A DNA stretch of 64,000 nucleotides from Edaphochlamys debaryana (Eukaryota; Chlorophyta; Chlorophyceae; Chlamydomonadales): NCBI GenBank assembly GCA_016858145.1, contig JAEHOE010000130.1, positions 297,479 to 361,478 of the forward strand. Reading direction: 5' to 3'. Both the position numbers and the translations under genes were made by a program. Below the pieces are notes generated by a model. That model saw only the letters and a list, made by a program, of their open reading frames with translations. It did no database searches and was not told the origin of the DNA. Shown one piece after another: positions 11,001 through 23,144 of the stretch (positions within the stretch are counted from its first letter, which is position 1; each line of letters starts with the position of its first letter).

Positions 11001-14000
11001 GATGCACAGGAAGAGCCAGCGCAGCAGCAGCGGGTGGCCCGGGGGCCCGTACGTGATGCTGACGGGCGCCAGCGAGCGCAGCCAGCGCAGCAGCACCGCC
11101 AGCAGCTGGGAGCCGGCGCACAGGGCCTGGCCCTGGGGGGGGGGAGCAGGAGGTGGGTATGGGGGTGGGCACCGGGTTGGGGACGGGTGGTGTGGGGAGG
11201 AGGCTTGGCTTCCGTCTCAGGGCCCTCGGGAACCCCTACTGGGCTCGCGCGGCACCCCGTCCCCAGAATGGGGAGAGCAGGGGGGCCGTGGGTCGATGGG
11301 GCTGGTCCCGGTGAGACATTCCGTCGACGGCAGGGACAGCTGCTTCAGTCAGGGGACACGAGAGCCCCCTGCCAGGTGCCAGCCCAAGCGACCGTCGCGC
11401 CCCACCTTGGGGTGACCGTCGCAGATGACCGACAGCACGAAGGCCGCCTGCGCTCGCGAGTAGAGGTCGATGTGTCCGTCCACGCTGTCCAGGTAGCGGA
11501 TGAAGTAGAGGTGCCCGCTGTCCTTGACCAGGTCGGCCTGGGGGGGGGGGGGCGGGGGGCGCGGGGCGGGGGCAGGCGGGGGCCGAGTGGGCAGGGCAAG
11601 GCCATCGCTTAGGCAGGCTTCCCTGCTGGCCTCCGGGCCCTGGTCCCCTGCCAGCCTTCACCTCTCCCCTCCCCTCTCCGACCATTCCTCTTCCCTCTTC
11701 GACCTTCCACTCCCCCCCACCTGGCAGCTGCGGTCCAGCGCCAGCACCTTGGCCCAAATGAACACCAGCGTGGAGCGCAGGTCCGAGGAGGTGGTCTGGG
11801 GGGATGGGTTTTGAGACCGAGTGTAAGGGTAAGTTGCAGGGGTAATCCTGCGGATGAGCGTGCGCGTCGCAAAGGCTGAGTATGTGGCGGCCAAGAGAAC
11901 CTGGACCCCCGGCATCCCGCCCGCGGCCGGGGTATCCGGATGCCTCCACACACCCCTCCCCCTTCCCAACCCCCTCCGCCCCCGCACCTGCAGCAGCTTG
12001 AGCACGTACGGGAAGATGCCCACCGACAGCGCCAGCTCCACGGCCCAGGGGCCCATGTCCAGGAAGCGCCCCAGCAGCACCAGCGCGCGGAGGCGGTGCA
12101 CCTGGCTCAGGAGCACCTGGGGTGGGAAGGTTGAGGGGGGGGGAGGGGTGAGGGGAAGGTGCTTGATGGGGTGAGGGGGTTGAGGGGAAGGTGCTTGAGG
12201 GGTCGCAATGAGGCCCCGAGTGCTGCATGCGGCGGTGTGCCTGCAGTGGGCGGCCTGGCTGCACCCATGCACTGCGGATGCCGGCAGAGCTGCCCTAGAA
12301 CCAGGTCCTGGTATGAGGGTCGGGGCAGCGCAGGCGGGGGGGGGATTCTCGCACCTGCAGCACGATGGGCAGCTGCTCGGGCGGCTTCTTGTCGCGGGAG
12401 CCGTGCGCCAGCCACAGCTCGAAGGCCGTGAGCTGCTCCGAGAAGAAGGCTGGGGGGCGGGAGGGGGGGAGAGGCGCGGGCGGGCCAGGGGTGAGGCGGG
12501 AGTGGGAATGTGCAGGGAAACGGTAGTCTGTCCTTCCAGTACTCCCAGCCCCCCAGGCGCCATACGCAGCAGGTTCCTCAACACCGTCATCCGCTCCCCC
12601 ACTTCCTGCCTATCTCCCCGGCTGGCTGCGCAGTGCTCACTCGAGGGCGTGAACTCCGCCTGCTCGTCGCTGGACAGGGTGGGCAGCTGCATGAGGCACA
12701 TCTCCGCCGCCAGGTCCCAGGCCTGGAGGTGGGGGGAGGGAGCAGGGCAGGGAGGGGGGCAGGTGTGGAGGGGCGGCGCAGGTGAGGTGGAATCGCGTTC
12801 CACGCAAGGCACAGAGGAGGCGGGGTGAGGGCCGCTCCAGCCCTCAGCCTGGGGCGGGACCACGCGGGGCCCCTCTTGCAGACCGCCCCCTCCCCCGTCC
12901 CCCCCCTCGCCCCCCTGCCGTGCTGGCCGCACCTGCCACATGGGGTGCTGATGCGTGGGCGGCAGGCGCGGGTAGGACACGGGCGTGCAGCCCGCGGCCG
13001 TCATGACGCGCTCCGCCAGCAGGAAGTTGCGGAACAGGGAGGCAACCAGCAGGTCCTGGGGTGGAGGAGGGGGGGGCGGGGGGGGTGGAGGAGGGGGAAA
13101 GGGGGGTGGGGGTGAGGAGGGTGTGGAGGGGATGCATGATGCCCGAGGTGCCAAACGGCCGCGTCCACCGCTCGCAACACCCGCCACCCGCGCACCGAGC
13201 GGAAGAGCTTCTGGAAGAGCGGCCGAGGCAGCACGTTCCAGGCGATGGTGTCTGTGATGGCGGTGAAGATCCAGTTGAGCTCGCCCAGCGGCGTCTTGCG
13301 CTCCGTCTGCTTGCCCGGGATGCGGTCGATCAGGTCCTTGGTCAGCCCGTCGTGCCGCATCAGGGAGCGGGAGCAGAACCAGCGCAGCGCCACCTGGGGA
13401 GGCAGTAGGGGTGAGACGGAGGGGGCGGCGGCCAAGGCGGGTTACAGCGACAACCTGAACCCTCGTGCTTTGGAGTAGTGTTGCCACTCGCCCGCAAGCA
13501 GGGAGCCCCGCATACCGGCTCGCCCAACTGCACCCGGCCGCCCCACAGGCCCTAACAGGCCCTTGCTGGCCCTCACTGCCACGCTTGGCACCCACCTCCT
13601 TCAGGCCCTCACTGCGATGCTCGGCCCCAGTCCCGCCAGGCACACCTCCCAGCTTGATCCCCTCCCTCTCCAGCACCCCACCCCCACCCCCCACACCCCT
13701 CCCGCCCGCGCCCCCCACCTTGATGGGCGTGGTGAGGCAGGCCGTGAACACGTCCGCGGGCAGGTCGGGGTTCTGCGGCAGCTGCTCGCCCGCCCCGCAG
13801 GCGCCCAGCACGATCACCTCGCGCAGGTGGTCGGGGGCGCCGCCGCCCGCGCCGCCGGGGGGCATGCCCGGGTAGATGCCGCCCTGGGGAGAGGCGCGGT
13901 GGGGGAGGGACCACGGGGGTGCACCAGGTCCGTCAGAGGACGCGTGTGGTAGCCACTCGACCGCTGACGCCGCAGCACCACCCACGCACGGCCCGATACC

Positions 14001-15938
14001 CCCGCTAGCAGTACCTTGGGCTCCGCCTGCTGCCGCCGTCCAGGACTCTCTCAAGCAGCGGAGGAGGAGTATGGCGCCGCTGCCAACCTTCCCGCGCCCC
14101 TTGCCAACGCGCACCCTCGCCGGGCCCAACCTTCCGTGCTTATCGCCCCCCGGTGCCCCGCCCCCTCCGGCCCCGTCCCACCATGCCCCTCAGCGCGTCG
14201 TTGCTCCGCTGCTCCATCAGCTGCCGCAGCGCGTTCACGATCAGCCCTGCCGCGGAGCAGTCCAGCACGTAGATGCAGGGCGTGCCCAGCCAGCTCTGGA
14301 CAGGAGAGGGGGGGCGGGGGGGCAAGGGGAGGGAGTGGGGAGCAGTTGGATGGGAAGGGAGGACCCCGCTACAGCGGGTGCAAGGCTGGGCCGATGGGGA
14401 CTGGCCCGGTCGCCGCCGAGCGGGGCGGGGACGCTAACTAGGCCCGACAGGCCGACGGACCGGACCGTACGCGCCCCAGTCCAGAACGGGACCGCAACAG
14501 GACCGGACCGGACCCCGCGGCCCGCCTGGCGCCAGGCAGGCCCTCCGTCCGCACCTGCAGCTCGTAGATGGAGAGGGGGATGTACTGCGTGTACCGCGAG
14601 TTGAACACCCAGATCTCCCCGTTGGCGGTGGGGCGCGGCACCCCGTGGCCGTTGTAGTGGAACAGCACGCGCTCGTTCTGGGGTGGGGGTGGGTGGGTGG
14701 GTAGGGTATGAGCACGAGGGTGGCGGCACGTATGGGGGCGTCGTGGCGTGGAGGCGGGGGTAAGAATCCCTCAGCCCTACCCGCCCTACCCCGCCCTTTT
14801 CGCACGCTGCTCCAGCAATAGCAAGCGCCCTCCCTGTCCGCATGTTGCCCCCCATACTACACCCTCTCCTGCCCCCGCCCCCTGCACGCCCCGGCCTCCC
14901 CAGGCACTCCCACTGCCTCGCCCCTCCCACGCCCCTCCTCCTACGGCCCCCGCCCCCATGCCCCCCAATAGGCCCGGCCGCACCTTGGCGTTGCGCCTGC
15001 TCATGCCCACCAGCTTCTTGACGTCCTCCACCGTGGGGTCCAGGTGCATCTTGATGCGGGCGCGGGGCTGCCAGCGCTCGTACTGGGCCTGCAGGTTCTT
15101 GCCTGCAGGGGCCCAGGGGGGTGGAGGGGGGCGGGTGCGGAGGGGGTTGGTGGAAGGGCGGGAGCAAGGGAGGCCTGGGGGTGCCTGGAGGGGTCTGCAG
15201 CGGTGGAGCACACGGCCCCAGCTGAGGGGGAGCCGGGCGCGTGGGGCCGCGCCTTGACCCAGCCTCGGGCCGCATCCTCGGCCTGCAGCACACAGCCCAG
15301 CTGACCGGCCCTTCAAGGGGTGTGAGCCCCTTCCATGCACCCCGTGCCGCTTGACCCACGCAGACCCTGCCCCCGCCGCCGCCTCTAGAAGGCCTTCCGC
15401 CAGGCGCTCTCGCACGCCAAGCCGGTTGGCCACCCGCTTGGCAGCGCTCTGGCGCAGAACGTCTGCACCAGGTGGCCCACTGGAACCGGAAGGGTGACTG
15501 CGGCCCTGTTTGCTGGCCTGGACTGATGCAAGCGCCCCCTAGCCCCGGCCTCTCAGCTGTGCCCACAACCGGTGGGCCCCTCTCACGTCGCAGCACCTGC
15601 CCCACCCCTCCCTAACCTTGATCACCCCGGCCCTCACCCCCACCTCAGTTGCCCCCCCAAACACACACTCAGCACCCTCCTCCCCAGCATCCCCTCCCCG
15701 CACCTATGTGCTCCATCGCCTTTGCTGGCTGCGCGGACATGGGGTCCACCCAGCACTCCAGCCGCGCGCATGGCGATATCTTTATCACGTCCGGGGGGTC
15801 CACGCCGATATTCAGGCAGAGCACCAGCACAACGCTGGTCGTTTTAAGCTTCTCCTTCTGTCGCCACTTTGACGCCAGGCCATGATCGAGAGCGCGCAGG
15901 TCCGCATCGTCCGCTGTGCCGTCGTGCCGCTCCTGCAT
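5004..15938 (-). CDS. RPTOR: RAPTOR, TORC1 scaffold protein
   Basis: RAPTOR presents substrates to TOR kinase in TORC1. Thirty exons join in phase to 1,508 residues: 15938-15704, 15102-14984, 14677-14555, 14295-14182, 13883-13719, 13393-13196, 13055-12933, 12722-12641, 12449-12355, 12116-11988, 11795-11721, 11537-11406, 11132-10974, 10769-10503, 10342-10208, 10007-9941, 9770-9631, 9425-9363, 9149-9026, 8836-8480, 8222-8056, 7853-7764, 7631-7485, 7304-7242, 7111-7024, 6866-6697, 6524-6382, 6214-5668, 5426-5343, 5129-5004. The raptor N-terminal caspase-like domain fills residues ~20-250 ([35 protein letters not shown]), with the His/Cys pair at about 129 and 172. Conserved blocks [16 protein letters not shown] and RQ-like [16 protein letters not shown] follow, then HEAT-like helices to ~720, a Ser/Gly-rich linker (~720-1020) and C-terminal WD40 repeats ending at ELYDPAGHM. 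The ATG at 15938 has a TGA six codons or less upstream; TTATGCATGCAG there could instead be an acceptor for a missing first exon, since plant RAPTORs are longer at the N-terminus. Identity is secure; exact N-terminus is not. Confidence 0.95.
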
Positions 15939-16608
15939 GCATAACACACATCAAGACTCCCGAGGTGCAAAGGCACGGGCCTACATGCACCGCGGCGCGC
16001 AACAAGCCCTCGTTGCCCCGGAAGCCCTCGTGACAAGTCCGCCGACCCCGGAACCCGCACCTCGCAAAGGATACGAGGTGCAGGCTTTGACGGGTCACAG
16101 GTTTCGGTCAGGGGTGGCGGGGGGACCTGGAGCGGGGAAACGTGAACAACATGGTTCGCACGCCGGCCATCTGCGTGTCAGGCCCTGCCCGAAGCCCCTA
16201 GACCCTGCTTGCCGGGTCGCTGTTCGTCAGCCGCCTGCTGAGCTCGTCCGCAAGGCCCGACGCGACCGCGTCGTTGCCGGCAGCCTCCTCGCCAAGCCCC
16301 TCGTCCATTGCACCAAGCTAGGAATTGTCGGCTTTAACTTGTTCACAGGGTTATCGACACATTGGCTGCAATCTGGGCCTCGGGTGCAGGCATCGCGTTC
16401 AGGTGCACAGCCCGGCTGTCGCAGCCGTCTAGGGGCCTGGTGTGGAGCCTGCGATGAATTATGCTGCAGGTAGGAAGTGGAAGCCCAACCGAGACTCGCG
16501 GGCATAAAAAGAGTGCGGCATGGACCGCCCCAACAAATGCGCGCGACGCGCAAGAATATCGCCCTTTACACACACGCTCCGTAGGTTGCTCTATATAGAA
16601 TAGCAGCT
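15939..16608. promoter_or_regulatory. Probable bidirectional promoter, RAPTOR / plastid protein
   Basis: RAPTOR (minus) and the plastid-protein gene (plus) start 670 bp apart and back to back, so both promoters must lie here. For the plus gene, ATAAAAAG at about 16,504-16,511 is a TATA-like box that would give a 5' leader of roughly 75 bases. A second box, CTATATAGAA near 16,590, is only ~15 bases before the ATG, too close to serve that start codon. No TATA-like box was evident for RAPTOR. Confidence 0.45.
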
Positions 16609-19600
16609 ATGAGCGCGACTCTGCAACGTGCGGCGACGCGCGCAAGCGGCCGCGCGGGCGTTTCCCGCGTGGCCGCGTTCGCGCCCGGCCCAACTGTTCG
16701 CGGCCCCACCCGCGTTGTTAGCGGTGGGGCGAAGGCGTCACCTTGCCCGGCTCGCCGCGATGAGTCGGGTCGGCGACCTGTGGCCGTCCGCTCGGGCTCG
16801 GACGCGAGCGACGCTATGAACTCCCTGAAGGAGACAGCGGCTCTGGACGACCTGATTGACCAGATGCTCAGCGCTAAGAGCCAGCAGGAGGTGGGGTGGG
16901 GCGTGCCATCGGGGCACGGATGGATAAAACACGCACGCCGCCGGCACGGGGACTGGGGAGCTACCAACCCAGGGTTTTGGCAGAGGAGGGGGTTCCTTGG
17001 AGAGACGGCAGGACCCAATGCCGGCTTCCCCGGGGCAGGCCCGGCCTGCAAATTCCAAGCCAGGCCCCGCCCGGGCTCGTCCGGAGCACTGCCTGCCCGA
17101 CCCCCTCCACCCCCTATCCCCCCTATCCCCGCTATCCCCTGCCCTCCCCGCTCCGCAATGGGCCTATCCCCATCACCCAAGTCTCCGCGCCAACGCCCCA
17201 CCCCATGACCCCTCCTCCTCTCTGCCCCCGCCCAGATGGCCCGCATGGTGGCTGAGAACATCATGGCCATCGACACCAAGTTCTGGATGCGCATCGCCAC
17301 GCGCAACGACACGGCCGCTTCCAAGGAGGACAAGGACCGCCTGCAGGTGCGGACCAGCTCGGGAGGCCGGGGTGGCAGAGGGGCGAGGGGGCGCAGGCGC
17401 GAGGCCTGTGGCTTGGGCCGGGCTGTGTGTGCGGGGCCCTTTGGAAGGTGCGGGCCAGAGCTTGGAGCCTCGCCGCCGCACGCAGCTCCCAGCCGCCCGC
17501 CTTCTTTTTTGCGTGGCGAGGCGAGGCGTGGCGAGGCCATGCTATCACGCTCTGCTCTACCCCTCCTTTCCCCCCCCCCCCCAGGACCTGGCCACCAGCG
17601 TCATGGTGCTGGTGGACGCTGTGCGGAAGCGCACGGAGCAGCAGCTGGAGGACAGCGGCAAGATCCTGCAGGCGGGTGGCGGGGCGGCGGATGGCGGGGG
17701 GCGGAGGCGGGGTGGCCGGTTCGGGCGGGGTGGCGGGGGGAAAGCGCCGGGCGGGGGGAAAGCGCCGGGAGGGGGGCCAGCTGGGCGGCGTCACAGGAAG
17801 ACGCTGGCACCGCGGCTGGGCCGGCTGTGGTGGGCCTGCGGGGGTCGTGCCTGGTCGGGGTTTCTGGGGCGGCGGCAGGGCAGGAGGGGCGGCTGCATTG
17901 GGAGCGGTCGGGTGGCCAGGCAGTTACCTTCCGCTTCCGGCGTAAGGGCAAGGGGCAAGCCTGGCAGATGGAGAGAACTCTGTCCGAGGTAGAAGCCGCC
18001 GATTGCGAGGGCCTGGCCGAAAGTCTAAGGGCCTGCCCGCCTGACTCTCTCCCCCGCCTGCCCCTCTCCACTCCCTTCCCTTCCCCAGGACATCCTCGTT
18101 GCGGCCGCGGACGAGAAGGGCGAGTGGTACCTGCCCCTCACCACGGACCAGGTGGGCCGCTCTCCCATGGGACCCGGGTGCTGGGATCGACCTGCACGCC
18201 GAGGCCAGGAGGCAGGAGGTTGAGGTTTGAGGCCAAGTGCCCTCGCGCTTGGCCTGTGGTCTGAGGGTGGGGGCGCCGGCTGGCGGCCGCGGGCTTTGCG
18301 TGTACAGCTCTGTACTGTATCGCAGCGTACGCCCTGGCGGGCTGTGGGGTCGCAGGCACCAGGGCACTTTCCCCGTGACCTGCCCCCTCCCTTCAACTTC
18401 TTCCTCCTCCCCGCTGCGCCCCCTACACGCCGCCCACCCATTCCCACCCCAGGTCACGAACGTGCGCGCGGCCCTGGACCGCCACTCGGCGCGCCTGGAC
18501 GAGGCGCTGCTGAGCAACGCCTTCGCCTGGATCAAGAAGAGCAGCGAGGACGGGTGGGGCGGGCTGGTGGATGGGCGGGGCGGAGCATGGGGCGGAGGGG
18601 ATGGCGGTCTGCAGGGGTGTTTTCTGCGGTCCCAGACAAAGCCGGCCTCAACGTTGACCTACATCCTCACCCCAACCCCACCACCCCCTCCGCCACCCCC
18701 AGGTTCGACGGCATGGTGCAGCTGCTGCAGGTGGTGCTGCAGCTCTACGCGGCCCGCGCGCTGCGCACCGCCGACACGGACGGCGTGGAGGGGGCGCTCA
18801 ACGAGGTGGGGGCAGGGAGGCAAGGGCGGGGGCGGGGGATCGCCAGCACAAAGCGTGAGACCGGAGTGGGCAAGCGGGGTGGCCCCGGTGTCCCTCCCTA
18901 TCACCCAAGCAGCTTCGTTGCTTCACGTGCAACACATGCCACAAGGGGAGCATGTTAGGGGTCCTGCAGGTGCTGTTCGACTGCAACACCTGCGCCTGAA
19001 GGCCTCGCCCCGCACCACCCCCCCCCCGCAGCTACTGTACGCGGAGGAGCGGCAGTGGTACCCCCTGCTCCGCTCCATGGCGGCCTCGGGGACCATCACG
19101 GAGGCCTCGCTCACGGAGGCGCTGCAGCGGTGGGGGCGGGGCCGGGCGGAGGGTGGGGGCACACGGGGTTGAAGCGGCATGCGGTGTGTCGTGGTGGGTC
19201 GCGCTGTAGTGTCCTCGGGTTCGCCAGTTCGCCATACAGAGCGGCAGGGGAGCACGTCGCGGGGCGCGGCCGGCAGCCTGCGAGCTCGTGTCGACCTCGT
19301 GTGCGCCCTGGACCTCGGTGCGCATCGGGCTCGCCGGCCGCCGCCTTGTCGATTCCCGCTCGAAGCAATGCCTCCTCGTCCTCCCCGCAGGCGGATGGAG
19401 GGCGTGGTGCTGGGGCTGCAGAGCGGCTCGTACGCGCAGCGCGTGCAGGTGCGCGCAGGGGCTGGGGGTGGGAGCCAAGGGAGCAGTCTGCAAGGGGGCA
19501 GACGGCAGCCGTCGGGAGTCTCGGGGATGGATGGCTTGCGGCCTTGATAACCGCGGTGGCAGTCAGCCGCTGCATTGAGGACGAGCCCCGAGCGCATGCC

Positions 19601-19790
19601 AGTGTCCGGGGGCCCGCACACACTGGTGCACCTCGGGGGACAAAATGCTAGAATTGCCGCCTCACCGGACGCCAACGCGACCGTGACGGCGCCCGTCCCT
19701 TTCCCCTGCCCGCAGGCCGAGTACCTCAAGGAGATGGAGTCCCGGGCAAAGGGCGTCTTCAAGGAGCTGGCCGCGGCCAACCAGCAGTGA
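16609..19790 (+). CDS. Predicted plastid-targeted protein, unknown function
   Basis: Nine exons join in phase to 325 residues: 16609-16890, 17236-17346, 17585-17671, 18089-18151, 18453-18553, 18703-18805, 19032-19129, 19391-19448, 19716-19790. The first ~50 residues are rich in Ala, Arg, Ser and Thr with no acidic residue (MSATLQRAATRASGR...), typical of an algal chloroplast transit peptide. The mature part is soluble and mainly helical, with motifs such as LIDQMLSAKSQQE, IDTKFWMRIATRND, LVDAVRKRTEQQLED, KGEWYLPLT and EYLKEMESRAKGVFKEL; no catalytic motif or membrane helix is visible. I do not recognise the family, though the even conservation-like composition suggests a real plant/algal protein. 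The third intron appears to use a GC donor (CAG/GC at 17,672), because only that keeps the reading frame. The gene is divergent from RAPTOR and convergent with the next gene. Confidence 0.8.
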
Positions 19791-20823
19791 GCGGCGCGTG
19801 GATGGCCGCTTCGTCGGCGGGGCGGGCAGCCTGGCGCAGAACGGACGGGGGTCGGGGCTGCGCGTGGAGCTCGGTAACGCGAGGCAGCGGGCAGGGGGTG
19901 ACTGCGGGCATTGGACCGTCGGGCAGCGCGCCCCGAGCGGTAGACGCGTGGCTGGCGCGCATGAGGAACCTGGTGCGGCCGAAAGAGTGGCTGCGAGCGA
20001 CTTACGAGTGAGGGTGAGCTTGCGGGGGCGCAGAGTCATTGACGACTCTAGTGGTGAGGGAGGTACTGTCGGCAGGATCCCGGCATGTGCCGGAGGGTTG
20101 TGTGGTTTTGCCAAGGACGCGGGTCTTGGGCCTGGTGCGTTTTGAATGAGCGATGGATGGTCGTGGCTAGCCAGGCTAGCCGGCGGTGGGGCGGATGCAC
20201 GCTTAGACCAGCCGCTGCGATGGGGCAAGGTTGCGAGAGAGCCAGGGCGGGAGCGTGAGGTGCGGGCTGCGGCCTGCGGGCATCGGTGGCGGGTGGACGA
20301 GCTCCGAGGAGAATGGGCATGGAGCACGCTGGCCACCGTCTCGGCTGTGTCAAGGATCGTGTTAAGTCATGGGCACGGCCTCAGACAAACTGCGTCCCAG
20401 TGAACAGCGAGTGCGAGTGCGGGGGCCTGGACTCAGCCCAGAAAGGGCCTGAAGGGGGCAAGGTCTACGGCGACTAGCCCCATGAACGTGTTGGCCTTGG
20501 TACTAAGGAGGCCCCAGCTCAGGCATTGCCCTGCACGGCCCTGCCGTACTCGTCTGCCTGCCCGCCGCCTGCCTCCCGACTCCCAGCCGACAGCACCTTC
20601 AACAGTCAGCTCAATGTGCCCCTCGTGCTCAACGCTCTACACTAATGCACTCGACCGGCTGCACGCGCCCATGACATCCTGTCATAATGCGTGTGCACGC
20701 CAATTGGTCCCCGGAGGCATCACCCGTTGCTCTTGAGACACTGTCCTTCGACGGAACTCTTCGGAACTTCGGGGTACTCCGGGGGCGTGGGCACAGCCCC
20801 CGTGTAGCAACCTGGGAGCAACA
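19791..20823. other. Convergent 3' regions, no gene seen
   Basis: This is the space between two convergent genes and should hold both 3' untranslated regions. Reading frames present (for example around 20,482-20,736) are uninterrupted by chance only and show no recognisable motif. No RNA gene or repeat was found. Confidence 0.45.
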
Positions 20824-23144
20824 CTAATCATCGAACTTCTTAAGCAGCCCTTGCACTTGCTCCTCTATGTTCTCCTCCTTTGCTTCCGCCTCGCGCACAA
20901 GGTATTGGAGGTGGCTCACCACCTCTGTGGCATTAAGCAGCGCCGCAGTGAGGCCCGCACCCTCAGCCGCCGCCGCCGCCAGCGCCTCCCGCACCTGCTC
21001 CGCCGCCGCCAGCATCTCGCTCAGCGCCACGTCCTCGGGAGGCAGTGCAGGCAGCCCGGCCAGGCCCAGCTCCGCCAAGCGGGGGGACACAGCACTGACA
21101 ATGGCCTGAAGCGAGCCAAACGTCGAAACAGCGGACCAGCGAGCAAGGCTGAGAACGTGTTGCTTGGCTCCGGCCAGCTTGGCTGCAGCAGCCACGGATG
21201 TCACGACGCTCCCCATGTGCTCAGCGCGAGCCGTGTCGTACGCAAGCTGCGCACTGGCAGAGTCCTTGTGAATTTTGGGTGCTGATGCTGAGAGCGCAAT
21301 CTCGAGATCCCAGGCGAAGATTTTGGGCCAGATCCAGAAATGGGCCATCGCCACCTCGCATCCCGCCCCTAACAGCTCCTGGGTGCCCATGAGCCACTTA
21401 GCCAGCCTGCGGGGCGGGGAGCCGAGCGGCGAAGCACGGAGCGGATGAGGAATCCAAGAAGACTTGAATGGCGAGAACGGACTCGAGGTTGGGGGCATAA
21501 CGACTATGCGGGTACATGCCGGTGCGCAGACCCTCACCCGCCCGCCGTCGCGCTGTGCGCCGCCACCTCTGTCGGCACCAAGAGGGGCAGGCGGGGCCCT
21601 GGCTCTGAGCCACTGCCCGAAGCCGCCCCCGTGCGGCGGCGAAGGAGGGTCAGGGCGGCGGTGCCCAGGGGAATGCCGCCATGGAGGGCACGTTCCGGGA
21701 ACTCAGGGCTCTGCACAACAGAAAAGGGCAAGCTGTCAGAGCCAGGCTCTCAACGTTAGCGGTTGGACTTGTGGCATCCAGCATTCGATCAGCCCCGCCC
21801 CGCCTGACGCTGCAACGCACTCTGCGCAGTTAGCGGCAGCGTGCCCATGCAGACCCACCCGCATCATGCGCTTGGCCTCCTCCCAGCGGCCCTGACGCCA
21901 GGCAGGGTCGTCCAGGTCCCAGGCCGCTGGCTCCAGGTCGGCGGCACGGAGCGCCCCGTCCTCCTCCTCCAGGCCCGCCGCAACGCTGCCTTGCTCCAAC
22001 GACCGCTCCACCGGCCACTGGCGCCGGCGCTCGTGGCGGCGCCACAGCAGTTCGAGGGCGAAGAAGAGCTGGGAGACGGCCGGCGGCGGGCTGTGGCCAA
22101 GGAGAACACATACCGGTCAGGCGGGAGGGTCCGCCCTGTACGTGGCGCCGGCGGGTCCATCAATCAAGGTCCTTGAGGTATTGTCCCCGCGCCTCTGCAG
22201 GCCCAGGCCCTTGAGGCATCGGGCCCCTTACCATGTGCACCCGAGCCTTCGCATCCATCCCTCCTATGTAGACCTGCATACAAGTAATCTCCCCTCGGGG
22301 CGCACCTCTCGAGGTCTGCCGCGCAGTACGTCCTCCCTCTTGACCTCCACCAGGGCTCGGCTGAACGCCGGCACCGCACGGGCGGCCGCGACCCAGCGTG
22401 CCTGCGGGCAGCGGGAAGGACGGAACGACACATTGGCAGGAAGACCACAGCGGGGGATGGGAACAGTAGGCAGGGACTCTCCATCAGGATGCCCAGCGCC
22501 GCCCACACAGGGCCTGCTCACCCGCGCCCCCTACGCCCGCCGCTGCCCGAGGCCCAGGACTGCTGTCACCGCCCAGCTGCGACAGGTGAGCACAGCGCTC
22601 AGCAGCGCACAGTGAGGCTTCAGCCGGGAGAGGACCTACGGGCCGTATGCACACCGTACGTGTCAGAAGCAGACTGGGGAAGAAGAATGCCGCCCTTCCC
22701 CGTGGATCCCCCCCACTATCCGCATGCCGTCCAATCCCCCCTCAGCCCCCTGCCCACCTGCTGTAGGAGCTCCCGCGGGAGCAGCGCCCAGTCCACCTCC
22801 GCCTCCGCAGCGAGCACCGCTCCGTGCTCCTCCGTCCCCGGCTGGTCGCCAGCGCCCGAGCGGTCCGCTCCGCCACCAGCCCGCGGCGCAGTAGCAGCAT
22901 CGTAGAGCCCGGCGCAGCGTCTGCGGCAGCGGGGGAGACGGGAGCGTCCAAAACGTCGGCTTTCGCGGAGTTTGCCTCCCCCGGGCTCCCTGCCTCGTAG
23001 CCTTGCACGCAGCGGCTTGTTAGCAGGCAATGCAGGCCAATGCGGGTCGCAGCTCGCTGTCGCGCCAAGGCCCCACCTCGGCTCCATCGCGGGCGGGTCG
23101 CTAGCCTGCTGGTTCGCCATTGCCGCACCGGATGCGCCAGTCAT
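20824..23144 (-). CDS. Hypothetical protein, multi-exon, helical
   Basis: Exons that join in phase are, 5' to 3', about 23144-22758, 22401-22306, a possible 42-base exon near 22,262-22,221, 22068-21859, 21710-21538 and 21406-20824. The model is about 490 residues. Recognisable stretches are EVDWALLPRELLQQ, ARWVAAARAVPAFSRALVEVKRED, LFFALELLWRRHERRRQWP and, in the last exon, FWIWPKIFAWDLEIALSAS followed by a long Ala-rich helical region and an acidic tail ending EEQVQGLLKKFDD. No membrane helix, signal or catalytic motif stands out and I do not recognise the family. The 5' part is least certain: two frames look plausible between 22,800 and 23,050, so an extra intron may lie there. The gene is in tandem with the membrane-protein gene upstream. 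Confidence 0.6.

Noticed and set aside
16590..16600. CTATATAGAA as the TATA box of the plastid-protein gene
   Set aside because: Only ~15 bases separate it from the ATG at 16,609, so transcription would begin past that codon. The ATAAAAAG box near 16,504 fits better.
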